NCBI RefSeq assembly: GCF_020510525.1
Contig: NZ_CP075188.1
Span: 3,782,001-3,846,000 of the forward strand
From: Quatrionicoccus australiensis
Lineage (GTDB): Bacteria; Pseudomonadota; Gammaproteobacteria; Burkholderiales; Rhodocyclaceae
Reading direction: 5' to 3'
Length of the DNA stretch: 64,000 nucleotides
The notes below the pieces were generated by a model, which saw nothing but the letters and a program-made list of their open reading frames with translations, searched no databases and was not told the origin of the DNA. The position numbers were made by a program, and so were the translations under genes. The stretch's first letter is position 1. Each line of letters begins with the position of its first letter. This document shows, in pieces, positions 53,199-61,501 of this stretch.

Positions 53199-54065
53199 TT
53201 ATTCCAGGTTCTGGATCTGCTCGCGCATCTGCTCGATGAGCAGTTTGAGATCGACCGAGGCTTGCGACACCTCGGTAATCGCCGATTTCGAACCGAGCGT
53301 ATTGGCTTCGCGATTGAGTTCCTGCATCAGGAAATCGAGACGCTTGCCGCTGGCGCCGCCCTGCCGGAGGACGCGTTCGACTTCATCGAGATGCGTGCCG
53401 AGACGGCTCAGTTCTTCGGCAACATCGATGCGCGTCGCGAACACGGCGACTTCCTGCATGATGCGGTCGTCGCTGGCATTGCCGAGGGCTTCCTGCAGAC
53501 GCTGGCGCAGCTTGTCGGCAAACAGGGCCTGCGCTTCGGGAATGCGCGGCGCCACGTTGCGCACGATGTCGCGCATGGCGTTCACCCGGTCGACGATCAT
53601 TGCAGCCAGTTTTTCACCTTCACGACCGCGGCTGGCGGTGAATTCGTCGAGCACTTCGCGGGCCAGCGCCAGCACCGGTGCATTGAAGGTGGCAAAGTCA
53701 ATCGACTGGTCACCGAACATGCCCGGCCAGCGCAGCACGTCATTGACCGAGAGCGGCCGCGCTTCCGGCATCGCTTCGCGAACGCGCGCATTGAGCACGG
53801 TCAGCGAGCCGAGCAGATCGGCGTTGAGTTCGAGCTGGTCGGCGCGCGCCGCCGAGGCATTGAAGGACAGACGACACTCGATCTTGCCGCGCGCCAGACG
53901 CGAGGCAAGCAGTTCACGCAACGGCATCTCGAGCGCACGCAAATCTTCGCTGATGCGAAAATGAAAATCGAGATAGCGGGAATTGACGCTTTTAAGCTCA
54001 AGTTGCAGCGTTCCGCGCTCGATATCGCGCGTTTTAACTGCATAACCGGTCATACTTGAAATCAT
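53199..54065 (-). CDS. yicC: YicC-family endoribonuclease
   Basis: YicC protein of 288 residues: MISSMTGYAVKTRDIERGTL at the start, ELKSVNSRYLDFHFRI, and a C-terminal DUF1732 ending RLDFLMQELNREANTLGSKS. E. coli YicC is an RNase that targets the small RNA RyhB. It is divergent from the kinase/phosphatase operon. This yicC-stk-pp2c-rph-rdgB neighbourhood recurs in betaproteobacteria. Confidence 0.92.
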   Translation of the reverse strand: MISSMTGYAVKTRDIERGTLQLELKSVNSRYLDFHFRISEDLRALEMPLRELLASRLARGKIECRLSFNASAARADQLELNADLLGSLTVLNARVREAMPEARPLSVNDVLRWPGMFGDQSIDFATFNAPVLALAREVLDEFTASRGREGEKLAAMIVDRVNAMRDIVRNVAPRIPEAQALFADKLRQRLQEALGNASDDRIMQEVAVFATRIDVAEELSRLGTHLDEVERVLRQGGASGKRLDFLMQELNREANTLGSKSAITEVSQASVDLKLLIEQMREQIQNLE

Positions 54066-54140
54066 GTCTGGAGTGTCTCCGCTTTACAGGCCGGACAACA
54101 CGCCCGAAAATGCCTGATACGCATCATAACCGCGAGCCCA

Positions 54141-55088
54141 ATGGCGCAACAAGCCAATCAGCCGTTACCCAACGGCTTCCAACTGGAAGAGTACACGATA
54201 GACCGCCAGCTCTCGCTCGGCGGCTTTTCCATCGTCTACCTGGCGACCGATGCCGACGACCAGCAGGTCGCGATCAAGGAGTACCTGCCGAACAGCCTGG
54301 CACTGCGCAATGACGGCGACGTCAAACCGGTGATCACGGCCGAGCACCTCGGCGCCTTCCGCTACGGCATGAAGTGCTTCTTCGAGGAAGGCCGCTCGCT
54401 GGCCAAGCTGTCGCACCCGAACGTGATCCGCGTGCTCAACTTCTTCCGCGCCAACGACACCGTGTACATGGTCATGGAATACGAACACGGCCGCACGCTG
54501 CAGGAATTCATCCACAAGCATCAGGGCCACATTTCGGAACGTTTCATCCGCGGCGTCTTCACCCGCATGCTGAACGGCCTGCGCGAGGTGCATGCGCACA
54601 AGCTGCTGCACCTCGACCTCAAGCCCTCGAACATCTACCTGCGCGGCGACAACACGCCGGTCCTGATCGACTTCGGCGCCGCCCGCCAGACTCTGGTCAC
54701 CGACCAGCCCATCCTCAAGCCGATGTACACCCCGGGCTTTGCTTCGCCCGAGCACTACGGCTCGCGCAAGGATCTCGGGCCGTGGAGCGACATCTACAGC
54801 GTCGGCGCCTCGATGTATGCCTGCCTGGCCGGCTCTGCGCCGCAGGCCGCCGACGAGCGCATGAAAAAAGACACGCTGGGCCCGGCGATGATGCGCTGGG
54901 AAGGCCAGTACTCCGACCGCCTGCTCGAGATCATCGACTGGTGCCTGAACCTCAACCATCTTTACCGGCCGCAAAGTGTCTTCACGCTGCAGAAGGCACT
55001 GGTCGAAACGATTACGCCGCCCAGCCCCAAGGATGCCGAGCACTGGCTGGACCGCCTGGTCGGAAAATTCCGGAAGCCGACTAAATGA
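54141..55088 (+). CDS. Hanks-type serine/threonine protein kinase
   Basis: Soluble kinase of 315 residues with no membrane segment. The glycine loop is LSLGGFSIVY, the catalytic Lys is Lys46 in VAIKEYLP, alpha-C Glu lies in FFEEGRSLAKL, the catalytic loop is HLDLKPSN (Asp159, Leu where RD kinases have Arg) and the metal motif is DFGAAR (177-179). The APE motif appears as SPEHYG. As a non-RD kinase it may not need activation-loop phosphorylation. Its stop overlaps the start of the PP2C gene (ATGA), pairing it with the opposing enzyme. Confidence 0.92.
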   Translation: MAQQANQPLPNGFQLEEYTIDRQLSLGGFSIVYLATDADDQQVAIKEYLPNSLALRNDGDVKPVITAEHLGAFRYGMKCFFEEGRSLAKLSHPNVIRVLNFFRANDTVYMVMEYEHGRTLQEFIHKHQGHISERFIRGVFTRMLNGLREVHAHKLLHLDLKPSNIYLRGDNTPVLIDFGAARQTLVTDQPILKPMYTPGFASPEHYGSRKDLGPWSDIYSVGASMYACLAGSAPQAADERMKKDTLGPAMMRWEGQYSDRLLEIIDWCLNLNHLYRPQSVFTLQKALVETITPPSPKDAEHWLDRLVGKFRKPTK

Positions 55089-56002
55089 GATTCAGCATTT
55101 ATCAGGACAGCCTGCAGGGCGGCCGCGCCAACAACGAGGACCGCACCACCTATTGCTACTCGCGCGACGCACTGCTGATGGCGGTGGCGGACGGCATGGG
55201 CGGCCACCATTACGGCGAGATCGCCGCGCAGATCGCCATCCAGACACTGGCCGACAGCTTCCAGCACGAAGCGCAGCCGCTGATCGGCGACCCGTTCCGC
55301 TTCCTGCAGAAGGCAATGAGCAATGCGCACCACGCCATTCTCGATTACGCGACCCTGCATCACCTGAAGGACTCGCCGCGCACCACCTGCGTCGCCTGCC
55401 TGGTCCAGGACAATGTCGCCTACTGGGCGCATGCCGGCGACTCGCGCCTGTTCCTGATGCGCGATGGCAAGGTCATTACCCAGACACGCGACCACTCGCG
55501 CGTCCGCCTGCTCATCGAGGAAGGCCTGATTACCGAAATCCAGGCCGCCCATCACCCGGACCGCAACAAGATCTACAGCTGCCTGGGCAGCCCGACCCCG
55601 CCGGAAATCGAGTTTTCGCGCAAGACGCCGCTCGAACACGGCGACATCCTGCTGCTCTGCAGCGACGGCTTGTGGGGCGTCACGTCCGGCGAGCAGATGG
55701 CGATCAGCCTGCATGGCACCAACCTGCTCGAAGCCGTGCCGACCCTGATGAAACAGGCCGAAATCAAGGGTGGACCGCATGGCGACAACCTCTCCGTGGT
55801 TGCCGTGCACTGGGAGCAAAGCTATGTCGAGGAAGCAACCAGCTCGATCTCGACGCAGACCATGACCCAGGGCGAAGTGACGACGCGGCTTGAAGAGTTC
55901 GGGCGCAACCCGGCTTACAAGAGCGATCTGACCGAAGACGAAATTGAAAAGGCGATTGAGGAAATCCGCAACGCCATCGACAAATACAACCCGAAAAAAT
56001 AA
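55085..56002 (+). CDS. PP2C-family serine/threonine phosphatase
   Basis: Metal-dependent phosphatase of 305 residues. PP2C motifs in order are [51 protein letters not shown] and [12 protein letters not shown], with all metal-binding aspartates present. A C-terminal tail of about 55 residues is Ser/Thr and Glu rich. Overlap with the kinase gene implies they act on the same substrates. rph starts nine bases after it. Confidence 0.93.
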   Translation: MRFSIYQDSLQGGRANNEDRTTYCYSRDALLMAVADGMGGHHYGEIAAQIAIQTLADSFQHEAQPLIGDPFRFLQKAMSNAHHAILDYATLHHLKDSPRTTCVACLVQDNVAYWAHAGDSRLFLMRDGKVITQTRDHSRVRLLIEEGLITEIQAAHHPDRNKIYSCLGSPTPPEIEFSRKTPLEHGDILLLCSDGLWGVTSGEQMAISLHGTNLLEAVPTLMKQAEIKGGPHGDNLSVVAVHWEQSYVEEATSSISTQTMTQGEVTTRLEEFGRNPAYKSDLTEDEIEKAIEEIRNAIDKYNPKK

Positions 56003-56010
56003 GGAATTCC

Positions 56011-56727
56011 ATGCGCCCCAGCCAACGCCAGGCCGACCAGCTCCGCCAGGTCCGCATCACCCGCAACTTCACCCGCCACGCCGAAGGCTCGGTGCTGATC
56101 GAGATGGGCGACACCCGCGTCCTGTGCAATGCCAGCGTCGAAGAAAACGTGCCGCCCTTCCTGCGCGGCAAGGGCCAGGGCTGGGTCACCGCCGAATACG
56201 GCATGCTGCCGCGCGCCACCCATTCGCGCAGCTCGCGTGAAGCCGCCAAGGGCAAGCAGACCGGCCGCACCCAGGAAATCCAGCGCCTGATCGGGCGCAG
56301 CCTGCGCGCCGTGGTCGATCTCAAGGCCCTCGGCGAACGTCAGATCACGCTCGACTGCGATGTTCTGCAGGCCGACGGCGGCACCCGTTGTGCGTCGATC
56401 ACCGGCGCCTGGATCGCGCTCTACGAAGCCTGCGAGAAGCTGGTCACCGCCGGCAAGCTGCCCGCCAACCCGGTGCGCGACCACGTCGCCGCCGTTTCGG
56501 TCGGCATCTACAACGGCGCCCCGGTACTCGACCTCGATTACCCGGAAGACTCCAACTGCGATACCGACATGAACGTCGTGATGACTGGCGCCGGCGGCAT
56601 CGTCGAAGTCCAGGGCACGGCCGAGGGCGAACCGTTTACCCGCCAGCAGATGAACGTACTGACCGACCTCGCCGAAGCCGGCATCCGTCAACTGATCGCC
56701 GCGCAGCAAAGCGCGCTGGCCAGCTGA
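56011..56727 (+). CDS. rph: Ribonuclease PH
   Basis: Phosphorolytic 3'-5' exoribonuclease that trims tRNA 3' ends, 238 residues, hexameric. Motifs: [20 protein letters not shown] at the start, [24 protein letters not shown] (split), [36 protein letters not shown] and the acidic [18 protein letters not shown]. It is in an operon with kinase, phosphatase and rdgB. Confidence 0.97.
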   Translation: MRPSQRQADQLRQVRITRNFTRHAEGSVLIEMGDTRVLCNASVEENVPPFLRGKGQGWVTAEYGMLPRATHSRSSREAAKGKQTGRTQEIQRLIGRSLRAVVDLKALGERQITLDCDVLQADGGTRCASITGAWIALYEACEKLVTAGKLPANPVRDHVAAVSVGIYNGAPVLDLDYPEDSNCDTDMNVVMTGAGGIVEVQGTAEGEPFTRQQMNVLTDLAEAGIRQLIAAQQSALAS

Positions 56728-56789
56728 GCATTTTTCCCATTTTCCAGCGGTCGACCGCTGGAAAAAGCACTTTTTCAGATTTCTGAACC

Positions 56790-57377
56790 ATGAAAAAACT
56801 CGTCCTCGCCTCCAACAACGCCAAGAAGATGAAGGAACTCAACGCGCTGCTCGCGCCGCTCGGTTTCGAGGTCATCGCGCAGGGCGAGCTCGGCATCCCG
56901 GAAGCCGAAGAGCCGCACAGCACCTTCGTCGAGAACGCGCTGGCCAAGGCGCGCCATGCATCCAGGCTGTCCGGCCTGCCCGCCCTCGCCGACGACTCCG
57001 GCCTGTGCGTTGCGGCGCTCGGCGGCGCCCCCGGCGTCTATTCGGCGCGCTATGCCGGAGAGCCGAAATCGGATGCGCGCAACAATGAAAAGCTGTTCGC
57101 CGAGCTCGGCAGCAACCCGGACCGGCGCGCCCATTTCGTCTCGGTACTGGTGCTGGTCCGCCACGCCGACGACCCGCAACCGCTGATCGCCGAAGGCGAA
57201 TGGCACGGCGAAATCCTGCCGGCTTCGCGTGGCGACGGCGGCTTCGGCTACGACCCGCTGTTCTTCGTGCCGGCCTTCGGCCAGACCGCGGCCGAACTCG
57301 ACGCCGACACCAAAAACCGCGTCTCGCATCGCGGCCAGGCCATGCAGAAGCTGATCGAGCGGCTGCCGGCCCTGTAA
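56790..57377 (+). CDS. rdgB: dITP/XTP pyrophosphatase
   Basis: RdgB/HAM1 nucleotide house-cleaning enzyme of 195 residues that hydrolyses (d)ITP and XTP. Motifs: LVLASNNAKKMKELNALL, TFVENALAKARHAS, ALADDSGLCVAALGGAPGVYSARYAG (split), GDGGFGYDPLFFVP and KNRVSHRGQAMQKL. It follows rph by 62 bases; hemW, its usual further neighbour, comes after the fic gene. Confidence 0.97.
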   Translation: MKKLVLASNNAKKMKELNALLAPLGFEVIAQGELGIPEAEEPHSTFVENALAKARHASRLSGLPALADDSGLCVAALGGAPGVYSARYAGEPKSDARNNEKLFAELGSNPDRRAHFVSVLVLVRHADDPQPLIAEGEWHGEILPASRGDGGFGYDPLFFVPAFGQTAAELDADTKNRVSHRGQAMQKLIERLPAL

Positions 57378-57517
57378 ACAGCACGGCAATATCGTCGCGG
57401 GACTAAGCAACAGCCATTGGAAATGGCGTGCGGAAAAAGCGGGAACAACATACCAGCCCATTTTTCAGGGAGATAATTCACCCCCGCATTTTTTGCGCGA
57501 CGCGTGGATACGCAAAA

Positions 57518-57567
57518 TTTTTAACATGAGGCGCATGTCGTGTTAAAAATCAGTTGTTTTTGTAACA
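57518..57567 (+). promoter_or_regulatory. Repeated TTAACA half-sites ahead of fic
   Basis: TTTTTAACA (57518-57526) and TGTTAAAAA (57541-57549) are a perfect 9-bp inverted repeat. The second arm also pairs, with one bulged base, with TTTTTGTAACACGA (57557-57570). Three half-sites in 50 AT-rich bases, 50 bases before the fic ATG, suggest an operator. The flanking 57378-57517 stretch shows no gene. Confidence 0.55.
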
Positions 57568-57615
57568 CGAAAAATATCTCCTGTTATCCCGCCGCATGCA
57601 TCACGGAGTCTCGCC

Positions 57616-58725
57616 ATGGCCTTGCAGCCCAATTACCCGATCCCCGAACTACCGCCAGCCGGCGTCGATTTCCAGTCGCCGGAACTGCTGCGAGCGCTGG
57701 TGGCGGCACATCGGCATCTGGCGGAACTCAAAGGCTGCGCCGCCAGCATCCCGAACCAGGCCATCCTGATCAACACGCTGGCGCTGCAGGAGGCCAAGGC
57801 AAGCTCCGAAGTCGAGAGCTATGTGACGACGCAGGACGAGTTGTTCCAGGCCGACCTGCACATTGCCGAATGGATTTCGCCGTCGGCCAAGGAGGTCGCG
57901 CGTTACCGCGAGGCGCTGATGCACGGTTACGAACGCATGCGCCAGCAGCAGGGCATTCTCGGCAACGGCACGCTGATTTCGATGTTCCAGTTGCTCAAGA
58001 ACAGCAGCGAGGCTTTTCGCACCAGCGGCGGCACGGTGCTGAAAAACGAGCGCACCGGCACGACGGTCTTCGTCCCGCCGCAGGATGGCCCCAGCGTGCA
58101 GTCCCACATGCAGGCGCTGGAGAGTTTCATCAACGATGACGCGCTCAGCGACCTGGACCCTATCGTCAAGATGGCGCTGATCCATCATCAGTTCGAGAGC
58201 ATTCACCCGTTCAGCGACGGCAATGGGCGGATCGGGCGGATTCTCTGCGTGTTGTATCTGGTGCGTTCGGGCCTGCTCGATTCGCCGGTGCTCTATCTGT
58301 CGCGCTACATCAACCGCAACAAGGACGACTATTACCGCCTGCTGCAAGCCGTGCGCGACGCAGAACCGAATGGAGAGGAGTGGCAGGCCTGGGTCAGGTT
58401 CATGCTGCAGGGCGTCGCGGAAACCGCCCGGCGCGCCGTTCGCCTGGTCGGCGAGATGCGGACGCTGATGGCGGAAACCAAGCAGCGCATGCGCAGTGCT
58501 TTGCCCAAGCTGTATTCGCAGGACTTGCTGAACAATCTCTTCCGCCATCCCTACACGCGCATCGAGTTCGTCCAGCGCGACCTGAACGTCACCCGGCAGA
58601 CCGCGGCCCGCTACCTGCGCCAACTGGCCGACGCCGGACTGGTCAGGGAACACAGCCAGGGCAAGCACCTCTATTTCATCAATGTTCCCCTGATCGACTT
58701 GCTGTCGCAGGGAGAGAAGGAATGA
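57616..58725 (+). CDS. Fic-domain protein (probable AMP transferase) with winged helix
   Basis: A 369-residue class II Fic protein. An N-terminal inhibitory helix segment reads SSEVES (63-68), close to the (S/T)xxxE(G/N) motif but ending in Ser; the Fic core has HPFSDGNGRIGR (His197) intact, and the flap lies near GTTVFVPPQDGPS. The C-terminal 70 residues (YTRIEFVQRDLNVTRQTAARYLRQLADAGLV) form a winged helix, so it may bind DNA and control its own gene. Such enzymes attach AMP to target hydroxyls. GGAG precedes the ATG. It interrupts the usual rdgB-hemW order. Confidence 0.92.
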   Translation: MALQPNYPIPELPPAGVDFQSPELLRALVAAHRHLAELKGCAASIPNQAILINTLALQEAKASSEVESYVTTQDELFQADLHIAEWISPSAKEVARYREALMHGYERMRQQQGILGNGTLISMFQLLKNSSEAFRTSGGTVLKNERTGTTVFVPPQDGPSVQSHMQALESFINDDALSDLDPIVKMALIHHQFESIHPFSDGNGRIGRILCVLYLVRSGLLDSPVLYLSRYINRNKDDYYRLLQAVRDAEPNGEEWQAWVRFMLQGVAETARRAVRLVGEMRTLMAETKQRMRSALPKLYSQDLLNNLFRHPYTRIEFVQRDLNVTRQTAARYLRQLADAGLVREHSQGKHLYFINVPLIDLLSQGEKE

Positions 58726-58789
58726 ACGCCATGCCGTCTCCCAGCAACCGGCCAGCGCCAGTCTGGCCCCATCGAATCAGGCCGCAAGC

Positions 58790-60001
58790 GTGAGCACAGC
58801 CCGCACCATTCCCATTTTTGCCCAAAAACCGGCGTCGACCGCCCAGGCGCTCGAATTCCGCGTCTCGCCGCCGCTCGCGCTCTACGTGCATGTGCCGTGG
58901 TGCGTGCAGAAATGCCCCTACTGCGATTTCAACTCGCATGAGGCCAACGGCGAGATACCCGAGCGGCAATACGTCGACGCGCTGATCGCCGACCTGCAGT
59001 CCGCCCTGCCGTTGATCTGGGGCCGGCCGGTGGTCAGCGTTTTCTTCGGCGGCGGCACGCCCAGCCTGCTCTCACCGGCCGCCATCGACGAACTGATCAC
59101 CGCCTTCCGCACCCTCGCCATGCTGGCGCCGGACGCCGAGATCACGCTCGAAGCCAACCCCGGCACGGTGGAAGCGGAAAAATTCGCCGGCTTTCGCGCT
59201 GCCGGCGTCAATCGCCTGTCGCTCGGCATCCAGAGTTTCAACGAAGGCCATCTCAAGGCGCTCGGCCGCATCCACGATGCCGGCGAGGCCAAACGCGCCG
59301 CGCAACTGGCCGGTGAGCACTTCCCCGCCTTCAATCTCGACCTGATGTACGGCCTGCCCGGCCAGACGCTGGAGCAGGCGCTCAGCGATGTCGACACCGC
59401 GCTCGGTTTCCAGCCCGGCCATCTCTCCTGCTACCAGCTGACGCTGGAGCCGAACACCCGCTTCGCCGCCTTCCCGCCCGAACTACCCGAAGGCGACACC
59501 TGCGCCGACATGCAGGATGCGATCGAGGCCAGGCTCGCCGCCGCCGGCTTCACGAATTACGAAACCTCGGCCTTCGCCCAGCCCGGCCGGCAATGCCGCC
59601 ACAATCTCAATTACTGGTATTTCGGCGACTACCTCGGCATCGGCGCCGGCGCCCACTCCAAACTGACGCTGCACGACCGCGTGCTGCGCCAGATGCGCTG
59701 GAAACACCCCAAGGCCTATCTGGAAAACGTCGCCAGCGGCAATCCGGTACAGGAGTCGAACGAAGTCGCCGCCACCGACCTGCCCTTCGAATTCATGATG
59801 AACGCCCTGCGCCTCGCCGACGGCTTCCACCCAAGCCTGTTCGAAGCGCGCACGGCGCAACCGCTCGGCCTGATCCTGCCACAATTGAAAGCGGCGGAAG
59901 CCGAGGGACTGCTTGAGGTCGGCCCGGAAAAGATTGCGCCGACGCTCAAGGGACGGCGCTTTTTGAATGTGTTGCTGGAGCGGTTTCTCGAGCGGGAATA
60001 G
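58790..60001 (+). CDS. hemW: Heme chaperone HemW (radical SAM, coproporphyrinogen oxidase-like)
   Basis: Radical SAM protein of 403 residues with the cluster motif CVQKCPYC (Cys38, Cys42, Cys45), then FFGGGTPSLL, RLSLGIQSF, FNLDLMYGLPGQT and a HemW-type C-terminal domain ending LLERFLERE. HemW binds and delivers heme rather than oxidising coproporphyrinogen; HemN-specific residues are not obvious. The start is a GTG with a weak ribosome site. The last 140 codons (from residue 264) recur downstream as a partial copy, so this 3' end borders the accessory region. Confidence 0.93.
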   Translation: MSTARTIPIFAQKPASTAQALEFRVSPPLALYVHVPWCVQKCPYCDFNSHEANGEIPERQYVDALIADLQSALPLIWGRPVVSVFFGGGTPSLLSPAAIDELITAFRTLAMLAPDAEITLEANPGTVEAEKFAGFRAAGVNRLSLGIQSFNEGHLKALGRIHDAGEAKRAAQLAGEHFPAFNLDLMYGLPGQTLEQALSDVDTALGFQPGHLSCYQLTLEPNTRFAAFPPELPEGDTCADMQDAIEARLAAAGFTNYETSAFAQPGRQCRHNLNYWYFGDYLGIGAGAHSKLTLHDRVLRQMRWKHPKAYLENVASGNPVQESNEVAATDLPFEFMMNALRLADGFHPSLFEARTAQPLGLILPQLKAAEAEGLLEVGPEKIAPTLKGRRFLNVLLERFLERE

Positions 60002-60070
60002 GCGGCGGGAAGGCAGCTTTGTGCCCTTTGCGGACGTAGGCTAGTTGGAATAGCGGTCATTCAGGAACGT
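59579..60070 (+). repeat. Direct repeat copy 1: hemW 3' end and flank
   Basis: Pairs with the block at 60932-61423 at a constant offset of 1353 bp with no gaps. The coding part differs at about 21 of 423 bases, mostly silent; about 70 bp of flank, ending TTCAGGAACGT, is also shared though more diverged. Confidence 0.9.
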
Positions 60071-60185
60071 TTTAGGTAAGGGGCGCCCCGCTTGCGGGAC
60101 GTCCAGCGGAGGCCGAAGGCCATAGCGACCTTGACCGATCAGTTTCCTTGCTTTTTGGGGGAGTCCATATACGGAATGTTAGGGT
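60071..60185 (-). other. Possible degenerate attC-like stretch behind hemW
   Basis: On the minus strand an inverse-core-like CCCTAAC (60185-60179) holds the stop codon of the next small gene. The following 110 bases contain GC hairpins (GGGGCGCCCC; GGCCTTCGGCC) and a CGTCCAGCG element shared with the site at 61426-61501, but no clear L box pair or core box. It may be a decayed site. Confidence 0.35.
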
Positions 60186-60505
60186 TCATTTTGGCGAGAA
60201 AACCTGAGAATTTGTAACTGTCGAGTTGTGCCGATAACCAAAATCAAAGCTGGCCAAATACGCATAGGGATTGCGAAGAGCGGTATGGCAGCAAGAAAAA
60301 TAGCAAGTGATACACCTGTCAGTAACTCGGTAATTGCATATAGGCGAGCAATTTTCTTTCGGTTTTTGAGCGGTTCGCCGTTCCAAGACTTGACGAGATG
60401 AAGGACGTTTTTCACCCCGACTTGGTAGGCGCGTACCAAGAAATAGCCGGCGACACCCCACATGACTATGTAACAGGCAAAAGCAATCCAGAAGAAATCG
60501 CTCAT
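60179..60505 (-). CDS. Small hypothetical membrane protein in the attC region
   Basis: A 108-residue protein with two or three hydrophobic helices (about 5-25, 55-80 and 82-95) and a basic middle (NGEPLKNRKKIARLY). I recognise no family. Base composition is more AT-rich than that of hemW, which points to transfer. Its TAA lies in a CCCTAAC box and its ATG is 23 bases from an attC-like site, the layout of an integron cassette. No clear ribosome site. Confidence 0.55.
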   Translation of the reverse strand: MSDFFWIAFACYIVMWGVAGYFLVRAYQVGVKNVLHLVKSWNGEPLKNRKKIARLYAITELLTGVSLAIFLAAIPLFAIPMRIWPALILVIGTTRQLQILRFSRQNEP

Positions 60506-60527
60506 GAGTCGGATGGTGTGCCTTGAA

Positions 60528-60610
60528 CCCTAACGAATAGCGTTTATCCGCCGACGCGGACGAGTTTGAAGAGGGCAGGAAGTCATATTGGCGGATAAAC
60601 CTCGTTGGAC
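60528..60610 (-). other. attC-like recombination site
   Basis: On the minus strand: inverse core GTCCAAC, L'' GTTTATCCGCC, a central spacer, L' GGCGGATAAAC (perfect 11-base complement), then core GTTAGGG, 83 bases in all. This is the R''-L''-L'-R' order of integron attC sites; only the last core base departs from GTTRRRY. Confidence 0.7.
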
Positions 60611-60931
60611 TGGACCGCCGGACGGGCGATGGTTATGGGGATTGTAAGGAGCGGCGGTTTGAAGTCAATCGCATGGCATGAACCAAGGTGTTGGATTGAT
60701 GCGGGAGCTACGCGTTTGGCTACTATGGACGCCGAAACACAGGCTTAAGCTTGGAGATCAGCGCTCGTAGCCACCTGACGGCATGCGCGATGGCAGCCAC
60801 CCAAAAGACTCAATAAAAGGGGCCAGGCTCAAACTATTCTCAGGGGTAGGCCAGCGAGGGGGGGAAACTGAGATGACGGGGCATGAAGGAGTGTCTGTCA
60901 AGTTAAATCGAACCTGGCACCTTTAATTTTT
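60611..60931. other. Non-coding stretch between attC-like site and hemW copy
   Basis: No gene is evident. It contains the inverted-repeat element at 60814-60926 and an isolated GTTGGAT core-like heptamer near 60690. Confidence 0.5.
60814..60926. repeat. Short inverted-repeat element (113 bp)
   Basis: TAAAAGGGGCCAGGCTC at the left pairs with GAACCTGGCACCTTTAA at the right with a few mismatches. The GCCAGGTTC/GAACCTGGC ends resemble those of small non-autonomous elements or IS200/RAYT-associated repeats. It abuts the start of the duplicated hemW block. Confidence 0.5.
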
Positions 60932-61354
60932 CAGCCCGGCCGGCAATGCCGCCACAATCTCAACTACTGGTATTTCGGCGACTACCTCGGCATCGGCGCC
61001 GGCGCCCACTCCAAACTGACTTTGCACGACCGCGTACTGCGCCAGATGCGCTGGAAACACCCCAAGGCCTACCTGGAAAACATCGCCAGCGGCAATCCGG
61101 TACAGGAGTCGAATGAAGTCGCCGCCGCCGACCTGCCCTTCGAATTCATGATGAACGCCCTGCGCCTCGCCGACGGCTTTCACCCAAGCCTGTTCGAAGC
61201 GCGCACGGCGCAACCGCTCGGCCTGATCCTGCCGCAGCTGAAAGCAGCCGCAACCGAGGGACTGCTTGAAGTCGACCCGGAAAAGATTGCGCCGACGCTC
61301 AAGGGACGGCGCTTTTTGAACGTGCTGCTGGAGCGGTTTCTGGAGCGGGAATAG
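60932..61354 (+). pseudogene. Truncated second copy of hemW 3' end
   Basis: Equivalent to hemW codons 264-403 with the frame and stop intact but lacking the radical SAM cluster motif, start codon and two thirds of the protein. Of about 21 base changes only about five alter residues (Val to Ile, Thr to Ala, Glu to Ala, Ala to Thr, Gly to Asp), so most divergence built up while the sequence was under selection, suggesting that it derives from another lineage's working gene. Confidence 0.88.
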
Positions 61355-61423
61355 GCGGTGGGAAGGCAGCTTTGTGCCCTTTGCTGCCGGTCGGGCCGTG
61401 GAAAAGCGGACGTTCAGGAACGT
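60932..61423 (+). repeat. Direct repeat copy 2: hemW 3' end and flank
   Basis: Second copy of the block at 59579-60070, ending just before the attC-like site at 61426. Confidence 0.9.
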
Positions 61424-61425
61424 CG

Positions 61426-61501
61426 AGCTAACCGGCGCTGCGCGGTTTTATCGCGCAGCGTCCAGCGACCGAAGGGAGCGAGGTGGAGCACCATGTTAGA
61501 C
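61426..61501 (-). other. attC-like recombination site (imperfect)
   Basis: On the minus strand the inverse core GTCTAAC contains the stop of the methyltransferase gene; GGTGCT and its near-complement AGCGCC act as possible L boxes, a CGCTGCGCG/CGCGCAGCG hairpin lies inside, and the end box is GTTAGCT, one mismatch from GTTRRRY. Confidence 0.5.

Noticed and set aside
60071..60185. Counting the stretch behind hemW as a full attC site
   Set aside because: Only one core-like box is present and no complementary L boxes are found; kept as a low-confidence remnant.
60932..61354. Downstream hemW-like open frame as a working gene
   Set aside because: It lacks the radical SAM cluster motif, a start region and two thirds of the protein; it is a displaced 3' fragment.
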